DNA of 64,000 nucleotides from UMGS1590 sp036303105 (GCA_036303105.1 JAXJBF010000117.1:1-64000), one strand, 5' to 3'; shown: positions 1-8,889, counted from the first letter of the stretch. Notes: generated by a model from the letters alone, not told the origin. Numbers and translations are program-made.

Positions 1-610
1 CAACGACTACTTTGGCAAGGGACTTTCCGGTGGCACACTCATCGTCTACCCGCCACGCGACAGCGTCGTCGTTCCGGAGGATAACATCATCATCGGCAAT
101 GTCGCCCTCTATGGCGCCACATCCGGGAAAGCCTTCATCAACGGCGTTGCCGGCGAACGCTTCTGCGTCAGAAACTCCGGCGCCACCGCCGTCGTCGAAG
201 GTGTGGGTGAACACGGCTGTGAATACATGACAGGCGGCTGCGTGCTGATTCTAGGTCCAACCGGCCGCAACTTTGCTGCTGGCATGTCTGGCGGGACGGC
301 CTACGTCTTCGACGAAGATTACAGGCTTTACCTCCACGTCAATAAAACATTCATCGACGTGGCACCTGTCAACGAACCGCACGACATCGCTGCCATCCGC
401 AGCCTGCTCGAAGAGCATTATGCAGCCACCCATTCACCGCAAGCCCAACGCATTCTCAGCCATTTCGCTGAAATGATCGGCTTCTTCAAAAAAATCATTC
501 CGCTGGAACAACGGCTGATCAACGAAGAAATTGCCGCTGCCGAACTGGCAGGGCAAACACGAGAGGAAGCAGCGCTCACAGCCTTTTTAAAAAGGAGGTC
601 AAGCCTATGA
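1..610 (+). CDS. gltB: Glutamate synthase large subunit, C-terminal part (partial)
   Basis: This is the 3' end of a gene that starts before the window; the reading frame is open from base 2. The visible 202 residues are the glycine-rich beta-helix (GXGXG) domain that ends glutamate synthase large subunits, with repeats such as GKGLSGGTL, GATSGKAF and GMSGGTAYVF. Glutamate synthase makes two glutamates from glutamine and 2-oxoglutarate; this domain is structural and packs between the catalytic domains. The stop overlaps the next ATG (ATGA, 607-610), so it is translationally coupled to the short GltD that follows. The catalytic domains lie outside the window. Confidence 0.93.
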   Translation, partial: NDYFGKGLSGGTLIVYPPRDSVVVPEDNIIIGNVALYGATSGKAFINGVAGERFCVRNSGATAVVEGVGEHGCEYMTGGCVLILGPTGRNFAAGMSGGTAYVFDEDYRLYLHVNKTFIDVAPVNEPHDIAAIRSLLEEHYAATHSPQAQRILSHFAEMIGFFKKIIPLEQRLINEEIAAAELAGQTREEAALTAFLKRRSSL

Positions 611-1341
611 ACGACCCAAACTTTTTGAAACACCAAACCGAGGCCCAACGCTGTTACGGCTGCGGCGTACCATTCTGCCAAACTGGCACCGTCATCGACG
701 GCAAACAATTTGGCTGTCCGCTCCATAACCTGATTCCAGAATGGAACCACATGCTGGGAAACGGCAACTTGCAGCAAGCGGTGTCCCGCCTTCTGCAAAC
801 AAACTGCTTTCCTGAAATTACTGGACGCATTTGTCCGGCATTCTGCCAGCAAGTTTGCCTCCATAAGGAGGTTGACCAACCGGTGCAAACCCGTGCCAAC
901 GAGCTCTTTCTCGCTGAGTACGCCTTTGAAAAAGGGCTGATTGCACCGCTGATACCGACGGTCTATTCCGATTGCACCATCGCCATTATTGGCGCCGGTC
1001 CAATGGGCTTGGCCGCTGCGCACTATCTCAGTGCTCGCGGTCACACCGTCACCGTCTACGAGAAGGCCGCCGCACCCGGCGGACAATTGTTGACAAACGT
1101 GTCTGAGAAACGTCTGCCTCGAGACATTCTCGCACGCCGCATTGCACTGCTCGAGGCACAAGGCGTCGAATTCCGCACCAACGAGGAGGTTGATGAGGAA
1201 TCTCTCAAGACGTTCTATGATGGGGTCGTCAACTGCACACACGGTCAGCCGCGGCCTTCTGTGGCGCTGGCAATCGCCGCCGGCACCAAGGCTGCTGCTG
1301 ACGCTGAGAAAGCATTGATCGGCTATACCAATCTACTCTAA
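607..1341 (+). CDS. gltD: Glutamate synthase small-subunit-like protein, miniature (244 aa)
   Basis: The first half is a good GltD. It has an N-terminal iron-sulfur domain (C16, C19, C24, C37, then ITGRICPAFC and C84) and an FAD-binding Rossmann start, IIGAGPMGLAAAHYL at about 128-142. After about residue 208 the protein jumps straight to a C-terminal tail, SVALAIAAGTKAAAD, which resembles the last helix of normal GltD (VVWAIAEGREAA). Normal GltD is about 470-490 residues. Around 230 residues are therefore missing, including the NAD(P)H-binding domain. It overlaps gltB by 4 bases. Either it is a real compact electron-transfer subunit, perhaps ferredoxin-fed, or an in-frame deletion product. 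The GltD family call is firm; its activity is unknown. Confidence 0.85.
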   Translation: MNDPNFLKHQTEAQRCYGCGVPFCQTGTVIDGKQFGCPLHNLIPEWNHMLGNGNLQQAVSRLLQTNCFPEITGRICPAFCQQVCLHKEVDQPVQTRANELFLAEYAFEKGLIAPLIPTVYSDCTIAIIGAGPMGLAAAHYLSARGHTVTVYEKAAAPGGQLLTNVSEKRLPRDILARRIALLEAQGVEFRTNEEVDEESLKTFYDGVVNCTHGQPRPSVALAIAAGTKAAADAEKALIGYTNLL

Positions 1342-1397
1342 AAACAAAATATAGGAAACGGCGAGGGTGTCGTTTACGAAAAAAGAAGGGTTCACTT

Positions 1398-3065
1398 ATG
1401 ACAATCGAAATGATCGTAAACGAAATGACAGGCTTCTGGATGTTCATTTGCCTGATGTTGGTCTTCTTCATGCAGTGTGGATTTGCCATGGTTGAAACCG
1501 GGCTCACACGTGCTAAAAACGCCGGCAATATCATCATGAAAAACCTCATGGACTTTTGCATCGGCACCATTGCATTCATCATTCTTGGCTACGGCCTCCT
1601 CTGTGGCGACACAGTGAGCGGCTTCTTCGGAAAATACGTCTTCGTATTCTCTGATTTCCAGGCTTTTGATTGGTCCTCATTCTTCTTTAATCTCGTGTTC
1701 TGCGCCACTGCTGCTACCATCGTTTCTGGCGCAATGGCAGAACGTACCAAATTCTCCGCTTACTGCATTTACAGCTTCATCATCAGCTTCGTGATCTATC
1801 CTGTAGAAGCGCATTGGATTTGGAACAGTGGCGGCTGGCTCTACAACCTCGGTTTCGTTGATTTCGCCGGCTCCACAGCCGTTCACATGTGCGGCGGGGT
1901 TGCAGCCCTTGTTGGTGCTAAGATCCTCGGGCCTCGTATCGGCAAATACACCACCCATCCAGATGGCAGTGTTAAAATCAACGCCATCCCAGGTCATTCC
2001 ATGACCCTCGCAGCCCTTGGCGTATTCATTCTCTGGTTCGCATGGTATGGCTTTAACGGCGCTGCTGCCACAGATACCACCCATGCAGCACAGATCCTCG
2101 TTACAACCACCATTTCCGCTGCACTCGCCAGCACCGCAACCATGATCTTCACCTGGGCAAAAAATGGTGCTCCTGATGTTTCCATGACCCTCAACGGTGC
2201 ACTCGCCGGCTTGGTTGGTATCACCGCCGGCTGCGCCAATGTGGACGCATTCGGCGCCACCGTCATCGGTATTGTTTCCGGTATTCTCGTTGTTGTCGTT
2301 GTCGAATTCGTTGATCAGAAACTCAAAATCGACGATCCTGTCGGCGCCATTGCTGTTCACGGCAGCTGCGGTGCTGTCGGCACCATCCTCGTTGGTTTCT
2401 TCGATTACACCAACGGCCTCTTCTACGGCGGCGGCGTTCATCTGCTCCTCGTACAGCTCCTCGGCGTTTGCAGCGTCATCGTATGGGTAGCAGTAACCAT
2501 GACCATCGTCTTCAAAGTCATCAAAGCCACCATCGGCCTGCGTGTCACCCGCGATGAAGAAGTCGAAGGTCTTGATATCAGCGAGCATCATCTCGCAAGC
2601 AGCTATGCAGACTTCATGTACACCAGCTATCCAATCGTGCCACCAACAACCATCGCACCAGTGGAACAGGCTGTACCTGTTGAATTAAAAGAATCGTCCC
2701 AGACTGACGCCACCTTCACCAAGATTCAGATCATTACCAACGAAAACCGCTTCGATACCTTAAAAACTGAACTTGGCAAGATCGGCATCACTGGCATGAC
2801 CCTCACCCACGTGCTTGGTTGTGGCACTCAGAAAGGCAAAGACCGCTACTATCGTGGTGTTGCCATCGGCTTCGAACTGATTCCTAAGATTCAGCTGGAC
2901 ATCGTTGTCTCAAAAGTGCCTGTTGAAGATGTGGTCAACGCCGCCCGCAAAGCCCTTTACACCGGCAACATCGGCGACGGCAAAATCTTCATCTACAATG
3001 TCTCCAATATCGTTCGCATTCGCACCGGTGAGACCGGATACGACGCACTCCAGATCAATGATTAA
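1398..3065 (+). CDS. amt: Ammonium transporter fused to a C-terminal PII domain
   Basis: Residues about 1-400 are an Amt/MEP/Rh ammonium channel with many hydrophobic helices and the twin pore histidines in AVHMCGGVAA (about 164) and AVHGSCGAVG (about 318). A cytoplasmic linker follows. The last roughly 115 residues form a PII (GlnB/GlnK-like) domain, TKIQIITNENRFDTLKTEL, with a T-loop-like YYRGVAIGFE and a C-terminal GDGKIFIYNV. PII proteins sense ATP/ADP and 2-oxoglutarate and plug Amt channels, so the fusion likely carries its own gate. An AAGAAGG site lies before the ATG. It follows glutamate synthase genes by 56 bp, which fits ammonium assimilation. A strong terminator follows. Confidence 0.94.
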   Translation: MTIEMIVNEMTGFWMFICLMLVFFMQCGFAMVETGLTRAKNAGNIIMKNLMDFCIGTIAFIILGYGLLCGDTVSGFFGKYVFVFSDFQAFDWSSFFFNLVFCATAATIVSGAMAERTKFSAYCIYSFIISFVIYPVEAHWIWNSGGWLYNLGFVDFAGSTAVHMCGGVAALVGAKILGPRIGKYTTHPDGSVKINAIPGHSMTLAALGVFILWFAWYGFNGAAATDTTHAAQILVTTTISAALASTATMIFTWAKNGAPDVSMTLNGALAGLVGITAGCANVDAFGATVIGIVSGILVVVVVEFVDQKLKIDDPVGAIAVHGSCGAVGTILVGFFDYTNGLFYGGGVHLLLVQLLGVCSVIVWVAVTMTIVFKVIKATIGLRVTRDEEVEGLDISEHHLASSYADFMYTSYPIVPPTTIAPVEQAVPVELKESSQTDATFTKIQIITNENRFDTLKTELGKIGITGMTLTHVLGCGTQKGKDRYYRGVAIGFELIPKIQLDIVVSKVPVEDVVNAARKALYTGNIGDGKIFIYNVSNIVRIRTGETGYDALQIND

Positions 3066-3080
3066 ACAGGCACACATAAA

Positions 3081-3114
3081 AAGCGCTGTCGCCCAAAAGC
3101 GACAGCGCTTTTTG
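3081..3114 (+). terminator. Rho-independent terminator after amt
   Basis: A perfect 12-bp stem (AAGCGCTGTCGC, 3081-3092, with 3099-3110) is followed by a T-rich tail. It lies 15 bp after the amt stop and closes the nitrogen cluster. Confidence 0.9.
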
Positions 3115-3294
3115 CTTGTTTATAATAGATTTTTTAGCAACTGCTCTAAACACGATGATTCTACAGCATGCCAAATCCTTGCCATTCTCTTTACAATAGG
3201 TTACGCTTATGATATAGCCACCACCCACGATGACATCATCTTTTCATTTCTCGTTTAAACATAGATGCACTATCATAATTTTGTGGAGGTCAAC

Positions 3295-3963
3295 ATGAAA
3301 CCAAAAATAATGATCATCGAAGATGACCCACTGATAAGAAATGAAATGCAAATCTTACTGCAAAGCAATGACTATGACGCCATTGCACCAGAAGACTTTT
3401 CTGATATCATTGCTGCGGTCAAAGCCAAACAGCCGCACTTGATTTTGCTAGACATTAAGCTGCCAGGAATCAGTGGCTTTTCTCTTTGCTCTCAAATCCG
3501 CACTTTTTCTCAAATACCGATCATCTTTGTGACCAGCTGCACAACAGATATGGATGAGCTGAACAGCATCATGCTAGGCGGCGACGCTTTTATCACAAAG
3601 CCTTACAACACAGCAATTTTGCTGGCAAAAATCACTTCTTTGCTCAAACGTGCTTATCCATTACAACAGTGTACACAACTTTATTACAAAGACGTAATCC
3701 TACATCTGGAATCCAGCATCCTAGCCTATGGTGAACAACAGATAGATTTAACCAAAAATGAATTGAAAATCCTTTATTTTCTTTTTAAACATGCCGGCAA
3801 CATTTGCTTGCGTGGAGACATCATTGAATACTTATGGGACAACCAATTATACGTCGATGACAATGCGCTGAGTGTCAATATCAATCGTATTCGCGAAAAA
3901 CTGGCAAGGATCGGCCTGACAAATTTCATCAAGACAAAACATCGCCAGGGGTACATCATATGA
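3295..3963 (+). CDS. OmpR-family response regulator (BceR-like)
   Basis: This 222-residue regulator has an N-terminal receiver domain with acidic pocket IIEDD, phospho-acceptor aspartate in LLDIKLPG and the conserved lysine in TKPYN. A C-terminal winged helix follows (LTKNELKILYFLF to TKHRQGYII). The start at 3295 is chosen because GGAGGT sits at 3285-3290; an upstream in-frame ATG at 3265 has no site. The stop overlaps the kinase ATG by 4 bases. It is the first gene of a regulator-kinase-ABC module of the Bce type, which senses and expels cell-wall-active peptides in Bacillota. The ligand here is unknown. Confidence 0.93.
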   Translation: MKPKIMIIEDDPLIRNEMQILLQSNDYDAIAPEDFSDIIAAVKAKQPHLILLDIKLPGISGFSLCSQIRTFSQIPIIFVTSCTTDMDELNSIMLGGDAFITKPYNTAILLAKITSLLKRAYPLQQCTQLYYKDVILHLESSILAYGEQQIDLTKNELKILYFLFKHAGNICLRGDIIEYLWDNQLYVDDNALSVNINRIREKLARIGLTNFIKTKHRQGYII

Positions 3964-4973
3964 ATCGCAAACTATACTGGAAAAACAGAATCCCATTTCT
4001 GCTGACCAACTTGGTTGGCATGATTGTACTTTCAGTGTTCCTGCTGGTGTGCGGCAATTCTATTTCTGCAATACTAATGATCTTAGCAGTATGGATACTG
4101 GTATTGCTGTCAGGACTGTTGCTGACTTACTGGAAGCGTGACCGGAAAATGCGGCAGCTTTTGGCTATAAGCGAACAAATTCCGGAACGCTATCTCATTC
4201 CAGAAGTAATGGAACGTCCTGAACAAGCAGAAGATCAAGTTTATTATCAGCTTTTGAAAATGGCTGGAAAGGCAATGCTAGAGCAAGTGAGTGACGTCAA
4301 ACGCGAACAACAAGAATACAAAGAATACATTGAGCAGTGGGTCCATGAAATAAAATCACCCATCACAGCCATGAAACTGTTGTGTGAAAATCATCAATCA
4401 GATTGGACAAGAGCCCTGCTTTTAGAACTAGAAAAAACAACGCGCTTTACCGAACAAGCGCTTTACTATGCCCGTAGCGAACACACCGAAAAAGACTATT
4501 CTATTCGAAAAATATCATTGTCTCAGGTAATTCATCAAGCGATTGCGGACAACAAATACCTGCTGCTCCAAAGTGGCGTACGGCTGGAAGTAGAAGAAAT
4601 GGGGGACACTGTCTATTCTGACGAAAAATGGGTGCGCTTCATTCTGAATCAGTTGATCGCCAACGCTGTCAAATACCGTTCCGAACAACCCATTATCCAA
4701 TTTTCGGTCCAAAAGCAGAACTACCAAACAAATTTGATGATAAGAGACAATGGCATTGGCATTTCTGCCGCCGATCTTCCGCGCATTTTTGAAAAAGGAT
4801 TTACTGGGGAAAATGGACGTGTGATCCAACACACAACAGGAATTGGTCTTTATCTGTGCAGACGACTTTGCGACAAACTTGATATTGGGCTGGCGGCTAT
4901 ATCCTCTGAAAAAGGCACAACCTTCACGCTTACTTTTCATATAAATAATTTGATCCATGAAGTGCAGGACTGA
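3960..4973 (+). CDS. Sensor histidine kinase (BceS-like, intramembrane-sensing)
   Basis: 337 residues. Two hydrophobic helices lie close together near the N terminus (about 12-32 and 36-58) with almost no extracellular loop, the layout of BceS-type kinases that sense through their partner transporter. The H-box is WVHEIKSPITAMK (about 128). The ATPase domain shows N-box NQLIANAVKY, G1 DNGIGI and G2 TGIGLYLC. It overlaps the response regulator by 4 bases and is followed, after a hairpin, by the BceAB-like transporter genes. That context makes a transporter-coupled sensor the best reading; the inducing peptide cannot be told from sequence. Confidence 0.92.
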   Translation: MNRKLYWKNRIPFLLTNLVGMIVLSVFLLVCGNSISAILMILAVWILVLLSGLLLTYWKRDRKMRQLLAISEQIPERYLIPEVMERPEQAEDQVYYQLLKMAGKAMLEQVSDVKREQQEYKEYIEQWVHEIKSPITAMKLLCENHQSDWTRALLLELEKTTRFTEQALYYARSEHTEKDYSIRKISLSQVIHQAIADNKYLLLQSGVRLEVEEMGDTVYSDEKWVRFILNQLIANAVKYRSEQPIIQFSVQKQNYQTNLMIRDNGIGISAADLPRIFEKGFTGENGRVIQHTTGIGLYLCRRLCDKLDIGLAAISSEKGTTFTLTFHINNLIHEVQD

Positions 4974-4989
4974 TCACTGTCCTGCACTT
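4960..4989 (+). terminator. Hairpin at the end of the kinase gene (terminator or attenuator)
   Basis: An 11-bp perfect inverted repeat (AAGTGCAGGAC, 4960-4970, with 4979-4989) brackets the kinase stop codon and is followed by a moderately T-rich stretch. It probably separates regulator-kinase mRNA from the transporter mRNA, possibly incompletely. Confidence 0.6.
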
Positions 4990-5005
4990 CTTACATTTCT
5001 GTTAG

Positions 5006-5054
5006 AACGCTGTAAGAAAAGATGATACAAACAACCATAACGCTGTTTTACAAT
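5006..5054 (+). promoter_or_regulatory. Putative promoter/operator of the BceAB-like transporter
   Basis: Two copies of AACGCTGT lie at 5006-5013 and 5039-5046, exactly 33 bp apart (three helical turns), and a TACAAT -10-like box lies at 5049-5054. No good -35 is seen, as expected for an activator-dependent promoter. A strong GGAGGTGAT ribosome-binding site follows at 5062-5070. That the linked regulator binds the repeats is inference. Confidence 0.4.
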
Positions 5055-5076
5055 AGAAAGCGGAGGTGATTGTCTT

Positions 5077-5844
5077 ATGACCAACATTTTAAAAATAGAT
5101 CACATTCAAAAATATTACGGGAATAGCAATAACATCACCAAAGCACTGCAAGACATCAGCTTCTCCATTCAAGAAGGGGAATTTGTCGGTATCATGGGTG
5201 CATCCGGTTCTGGAAAAACCACTCTGCTTAATTGTATTTCCACCATTGATACGGTCAGCGCAGGACACATCTATCTAGATGGAACCGATGTAACCGAAAT
5301 CACCGAAAAAGAGATGGCCCAATTTCGCCGAGAAAATCTCGGATTTGTGTTTCAGGATTTCAACCTACTAGATACTTTGACCATTAGCGAAAACATCGCA
5401 CTGGCTCTGACCATCAATAAAACGCCTGCAGAAACAATTGATGAACGTGTGTGGAAAATGGCTGACAAGTTAAACATCGCCGATATTCTGGACAAATACC
5501 CTTATCAGGTCTCCGGTGGTCAGAAACAGCGCTGTGCATGCGCCAGAGCGCTTATCAACGAACCAAAGCTGATTCTGGCAGACGAACCCACCGGTGCTTT
5601 GGACAGCCACTCCTCCCAGATGCTGCTCTCCACTCTCCAACACATCAACACAGCCCTTCGAGCAACGATATTGTTGGTGACACATGATGTCTTTTCTGCA
5701 AGCTATGCAAACCGCATTCTTTTTCTACGAGATGGCACAATTTTTACAGAAATTCTCAAAGGAAACGATTCTCGCAGGGCTTTCTTTGAAAAAATCTTGG
5801 ATGTCCTCACCATGATGGGAGGGGGCGTGAATGATGTATGCTAA
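5077..5844 (+). CDS. ABC transporter ATP-binding protein (BceA-like)
   Basis: 255-residue ATPase with Walker A GASGSGKTTL (about 41-50), Q-loop FVFQDFNLLD, signature VSGGQKQR, Walker B LILADEPTGALD and switch histidine LLVTHD. The class is the MacB/BceA-type exporters that pair with FtsX-like permeases. The ATG follows a near-perfect anti-16S site. The permease gene starts inside its last codons (5831). With the permease it should drive peptide removal or target protection and signal to the upstream kinase. Confidence 0.94.
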   Translation: MTNILKIDHIQKYYGNSNNITKALQDISFSIQEGEFVGIMGASGSGKTTLLNCISTIDTVSAGHIYLDGTDVTEITEKEMAQFRRENLGFVFQDFNLLDTLTISENIALALTINKTPAETIDERVWKMADKLNIADILDKYPYQVSGGQKQRCACARALINEPKLILADEPTGALDSHSSQMLLSTLQHINTALRATILLVTHDVFSASYANRILFLRDGTIFTEILKGNDSRRAFFEKILDVLTMMGGGVNDVC

Positions 5845-7801
5845 ACTGGCACTTCGAAACATTCGCAGAAGCCTGCGAGATTATATCATCTATTTTGTGA
5901 CACTTATGCTGACAGCTTCATTAATGATTGCCTTTCTGGCGTTGGGATTTTCCGCAGATATTTTGGCTATGACAGAAAATATGTCCATGCTAACCTATGG
6001 CATTTTAATCCTGTCGATACTCATCGCCTTCATATCTTCGTTTATAGTCGGCTACGCTATCCGTTTCATGTTGGACCAGCGCAAAAAAGAATTTGCAATC
6101 TACGAGTTGATGGGCATGGAAGTGAAAACTGTCCGAAATCTCTTTCTCCTAGAAAATGGCGTCATTGGCGGCGCTGCTTTTTTGCTGGGCACTCTGATTG
6201 GAACCGGCCTGTCGGGCGTATTGAATCAGTTGGTCCAAAATATTTTTGAAATACCACATCGCTATCAAATCCTGTTTTCTTTTCGTGCGTGGATAGTGAC
6301 GCTTTTCTTTTTCATCCTAATGTTTGGCTTTGGTATGCTTCGTGCAGCTAAAATCATCCGGCGTCAGAAAATAATCGATCTGCTCTATGACAGCCAGAAA
6401 AATGAACCAGCTGAATGTCGCTCATTCATTCGAGGCATTCTGACTTGCCTGTTTGCTCTTGCCGCCATGATGATGGGTGTGCTGCTCCTTAAAAAAGGAC
6501 TGCACATTCAAACCAATGAGGCATTATTGTACAGTATTGGCGCATGCCTGATAATTCTTGCAAGCATTTATAAACTCCATCTGCATCTTCCTCTTCTGCT
6601 GCACCAATTCGCAAAACAAAAACCACACTGGAAATATCAAAAGGAAACACTTTTTTCTCTAGGACAGATTGGCAGACGCGTTCAATCTTCCGGCCGCACG
6701 ATGGCAGTGGTATCAATCCTGCTTACTCTTTCGCTCACAGCCATGTTCATAGGGCTGACGATGGGCGCAGGCTATAAAGCCAACATGGAGGCCTACTATC
6801 CTTATGACGTCGGTGTTGCTATTGACGCACCTTTAACCAAAGGCAGCATGGATTCTGTTCATGCCTTTGTGGAGGAACGCTGCGAGGTAGAGGACAGCGT
6901 AACCTATTACCTGTACGCGGTTCCCAATGAAGCCATTGAAGCCTTGGCCTTGTCCGACTATAACCACCTACGAGCGATTCTCGGACTTTCACCTATTTCT
7001 ATGTCCGACAATGAATTTCTGGTTCACTGTGATACCTGGAACTACATGGACGGCATTCGACAGGGCTTGGAGCAGCAGCCTAACATCACGCTGAACGGTC
7101 AGACACTGACGCTCGCCGAAACTCCGATCCTAACAGAGCCAATGGAGCAATATCAAATGGCCGGGACAAAAGGATATGTCCTGGTGCTGCCGGATGAAGC
7201 AGCTTCCCAGCTGTCCGGAGAGAAAATCCGCCTGGTGATGAAACTGGCAGATGGCGGATATCCAGAGCTGAAAAATGAATTGAAGCAATTTCTAAACAGC
7301 AGCAATTGGCAACCCTGCCTCCTATCAGGACAGAAGCTTCCGTCAAAGGTAACACTGGGTGTCACTGTAAAAGCCTGGGGTGTTGCCAATTCATTGACTG
7401 GGTTCACAACAATCTCTTTCTGCGGCCTGTACTTGAGCATCATTTTTATCATTCTCTCCTGCTCCGTTCTGGCATTTGAGCAATTGTCTGCCATCGATCA
7501 AAACAAAAAGAATTACGCAATCATTGATCGTCTGGGCATTCCCCGCCAAACGCAATGTTCCTTGATGCGAAAAGAACTGTCTGCGGTGTTTATGATTCCA
7601 TTGTTTTTCCCGGTCTTACTTACGATTCTTCTAATGATTGGTACACAGGTTTTCTTTGGTGAGGCAATTTTACAAGACCATTTAATTCCTCTATACGGCT
7701 CTATCACCCTTCTTATTTTTTTCACCATCTATGCAATCTACTATGGCGCAACGCTGTTTCTGTTTAAACGAATCATTCTTCTTAGCAAAGTTCCGCACTG
7801 A
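5831..7801 (+). CDS. ABC transporter permease, FtsX/BceB-like
   Basis: 656 residues with the ten-helix plan of BceB-type permeases: one N-terminal helix (YIIYFVTLMLTASLM), FtsX-type helices to about 160, further helices at about 200-250 and 288-308, a large extracellular domain at about 310-525, and C-terminal helices at about 535, 590 and 630. The extracellular domain between helices 7 and 8 is the typical sensor/substrate region of this family. It overlaps the ATPase gene by 14 bases. Together with the upstream kinase it forms a flux-sensing peptide-resistance module. Confidence 0.92.
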   Translation: MMYAKLALRNIRRSLRDYIIYFVTLMLTASLMIAFLALGFSADILAMTENMSMLTYGILILSILIAFISSFIVGYAIRFMLDQRKKEFAIYELMGMEVKTVRNLFLLENGVIGGAAFLLGTLIGTGLSGVLNQLVQNIFEIPHRYQILFSFRAWIVTLFFFILMFGFGMLRAAKIIRRQKIIDLLYDSQKNEPAECRSFIRGILTCLFALAAMMMGVLLLKKGLHIQTNEALLYSIGACLIILASIYKLHLHLPLLLHQFAKQKPHWKYQKETLFSLGQIGRRVQSSGRTMAVVSILLTLSLTAMFIGLTMGAGYKANMEAYYPYDVGVAIDAPLTKGSMDSVHAFVEERCEVEDSVTYYLYAVPNEAIEALALSDYNHLRAILGLSPISMSDNEFLVHCDTWNYMDGIRQGLEQQPNITLNGQTLTLAETPILTEPMEQYQMAGTKGYVLVLPDEAASQLSGEKIRLVMKLADGGYPELKNELKQFLNSSNWQPCLLSGQKLPSKVTLGVTVKAWGVANSLTGFTTISFCGLYLSIIFIILSCSVLAFEQLSAIDQNKKNYAIIDRLGIPRQTQCSLMRKELSAVFMIPLFFPVLLTILLMIGTQVFFGEAILQDHLIPLYGSITLLIFFTIYAIYYGATLFLFKRIILLSKVPH

Positions 7802-7992
7802 TTGCGCCCTTGCTTTAAAGTTCGACACGCATTCAGCAAAAATTTTATGAACATTCATAGTATCAATAACATATTTACGCTGGCCCTTTTTCTTCTCATA
7901 TACGACAACTGTTTTCTTGCAACCGATTTCTTCTGTTACGCTTGATTCATGAAATCGATCAAAAGACCACCATTTCCCAGCCGCTCCACACA
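7802..7992. other. Intergenic stretch, content unassigned
   Basis: On the minus strand an open frame runs through here from about 8044 into the permease gene, but it has no ribosome-binding site, crosses the terminator below and its translation is not recognised. No convincing gene is seen. Confidence 0.4.
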
Positions 7993-8030
7993 AAAGCGCG
8001 CCTCTTTTCAAGCGAAAGGAGGCGCGCTTT
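7993..8030. terminator. Bidirectional terminator between convergent genes
   Basis: A perfect 12-bp stem, AAAGCGCGCCTC (7993-8004) with its complement at 8019-8030, lies between the plus-strand permease and the minus-strand VTT gene that ends at 8037. Confidence 0.85.
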
Positions 8031-8036
8031 GCAGCA

Positions 8037-8807
8037 TTACGCATGATATTTTTTCCAGCGATGGTGGATTTCGTAGATTAAGTAGACAAACAAACTGATG
8101 ACATTGCCAATGAGCAGGGTGATGGCAGCTGCTTTGAGATTGCCGCTGTTGAGTGCCTGACCGCCGAGGGTCGCCATGATGATTGGCGGAAAGCGGGCGA
8201 TGACAGTGATGCGGACCCAGGAAGCCAGCGACAGCGGCGTGAGGCCGACAGCATAAGCCAGGAAATCTTTTGGGGTGCCAGGAATGAGGAAGGCAATAAA
8301 AACGATGCGCTCGATGTTTTCTTCGTTATAGTCGCTGAGGTCCATTTTCGAGCGTGTGCGCTCAGAGAAAAAGAATTCGATGAGTTTATAGCCGAAGATG
8401 CGCGTCAACAGAAACGTCGTAATGGACGCCAGGAGTGTGCCAAGGGTGCTGAGCAATGAACCGACAATCGGGCCAAAGGCCAAGCCAGCGGCAATTTGAA
8501 ACGGTTCCCCAGGCAGGATGGCAATGACCACTTGAAGATAGACGATCGCAAAAAGCACCAAATAACTCCACTTGCCAAACGAAAGTATCCAATCGCGCGC
8601 AGCGTTTGGCTCGCTGATGGTTTGATAAAATGGAATGCCTACCTTGATGATCAGCAGTACCACGATGAGAATCATGACTGCCAAAACGCCAAGCAGGAAG
8701 AGAAGATACGGCATGTATTTTTCCATTTTACGCCGCCGCAGCGCTTTATTGACCGCGCGTTTACGGCCAAAAGGCAGGCGTTTTTTGAGCTTGGTGAGCC
8801 AGAGCAT
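8037..8807 (-). CDS. VTT-domain (TVP38/TMEM64, DedA-like) membrane protein
   Basis: 256 residues. A basic N terminus (LKKRLPFGRKRAVNKALRRRK) is followed by a helix (YLLFLLGVLAVMILIVVLL). The VTT domain carries the expected GEPFQIAAGLAFGP re-entrant segment, then FLIPGTPKDFLAY, and it ends in more helices. Members move or scramble lipids or affect envelope homeostasis; the substrate is not known here. The start at 8807 is chosen because AAAGGAGGG precedes it; an ORF extension to 8966 has no site and overlaps the terminator of the neighbouring lipoprotein gene. Confidence 0.88.
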   Translation of the reverse strand: MLWLTKLKKRLPFGRKRAVNKALRRRKMEKYMPYLLFLLGVLAVMILIVVLLIIKVGIPFYQTISEPNAARDWILSFGKWSYLVLFAIVYLQVVIAILPGEPFQIAAGLAFGPIVGSLLSTLGTLLASITTFLLTRIFGYKLIEFFFSERTRSKMDLSDYNEENIERIVFIAFLIPGTPKDFLAYAVGLTPLSLASWVRITVIARFPPIIMATLGGQALNSGNLKAAAITLLIGNVISLFVYLIYEIHHRWKKYHA

Positions 8808-8842
8808 CCTGCTCCCTCCTTTCCACCAGCTGACAATAGGCG

Positions 8843-8875
8843 AAAAGGGACCGCTCCCATTGTGAACGGTCCCCC
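8843..8875 (-). terminator. Terminator after the lipoprotein gene
   Basis: GGGACCG (8847-8853) pairs with CGGTCCC (8867-8873) around a 13-base loop and is followed on the minus strand by TTTTC. It lies between the lipoprotein stop and the VTT gene. Confidence 0.65.
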
Positions 8876-8889
8876 TTGTTGTGTCGTTA

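Noticed and set aside
418..2591. Long minus-strand frames opposite gltD and amt (418-1242 and 1677-2591)
   Set aside because: Both lie opposite well-supported genes and lack start signals; the proteins are low-complexity shadows.
7691..8044. 117-codon minus-strand frame between the BceB-like and VTT genes
   Set aside because: It overlaps the permease gene and a strong terminator and has no ribosome-binding site. A transposase remnant was considered because of its basic, Tyr/Lys-rich middle, but no motif supports it.
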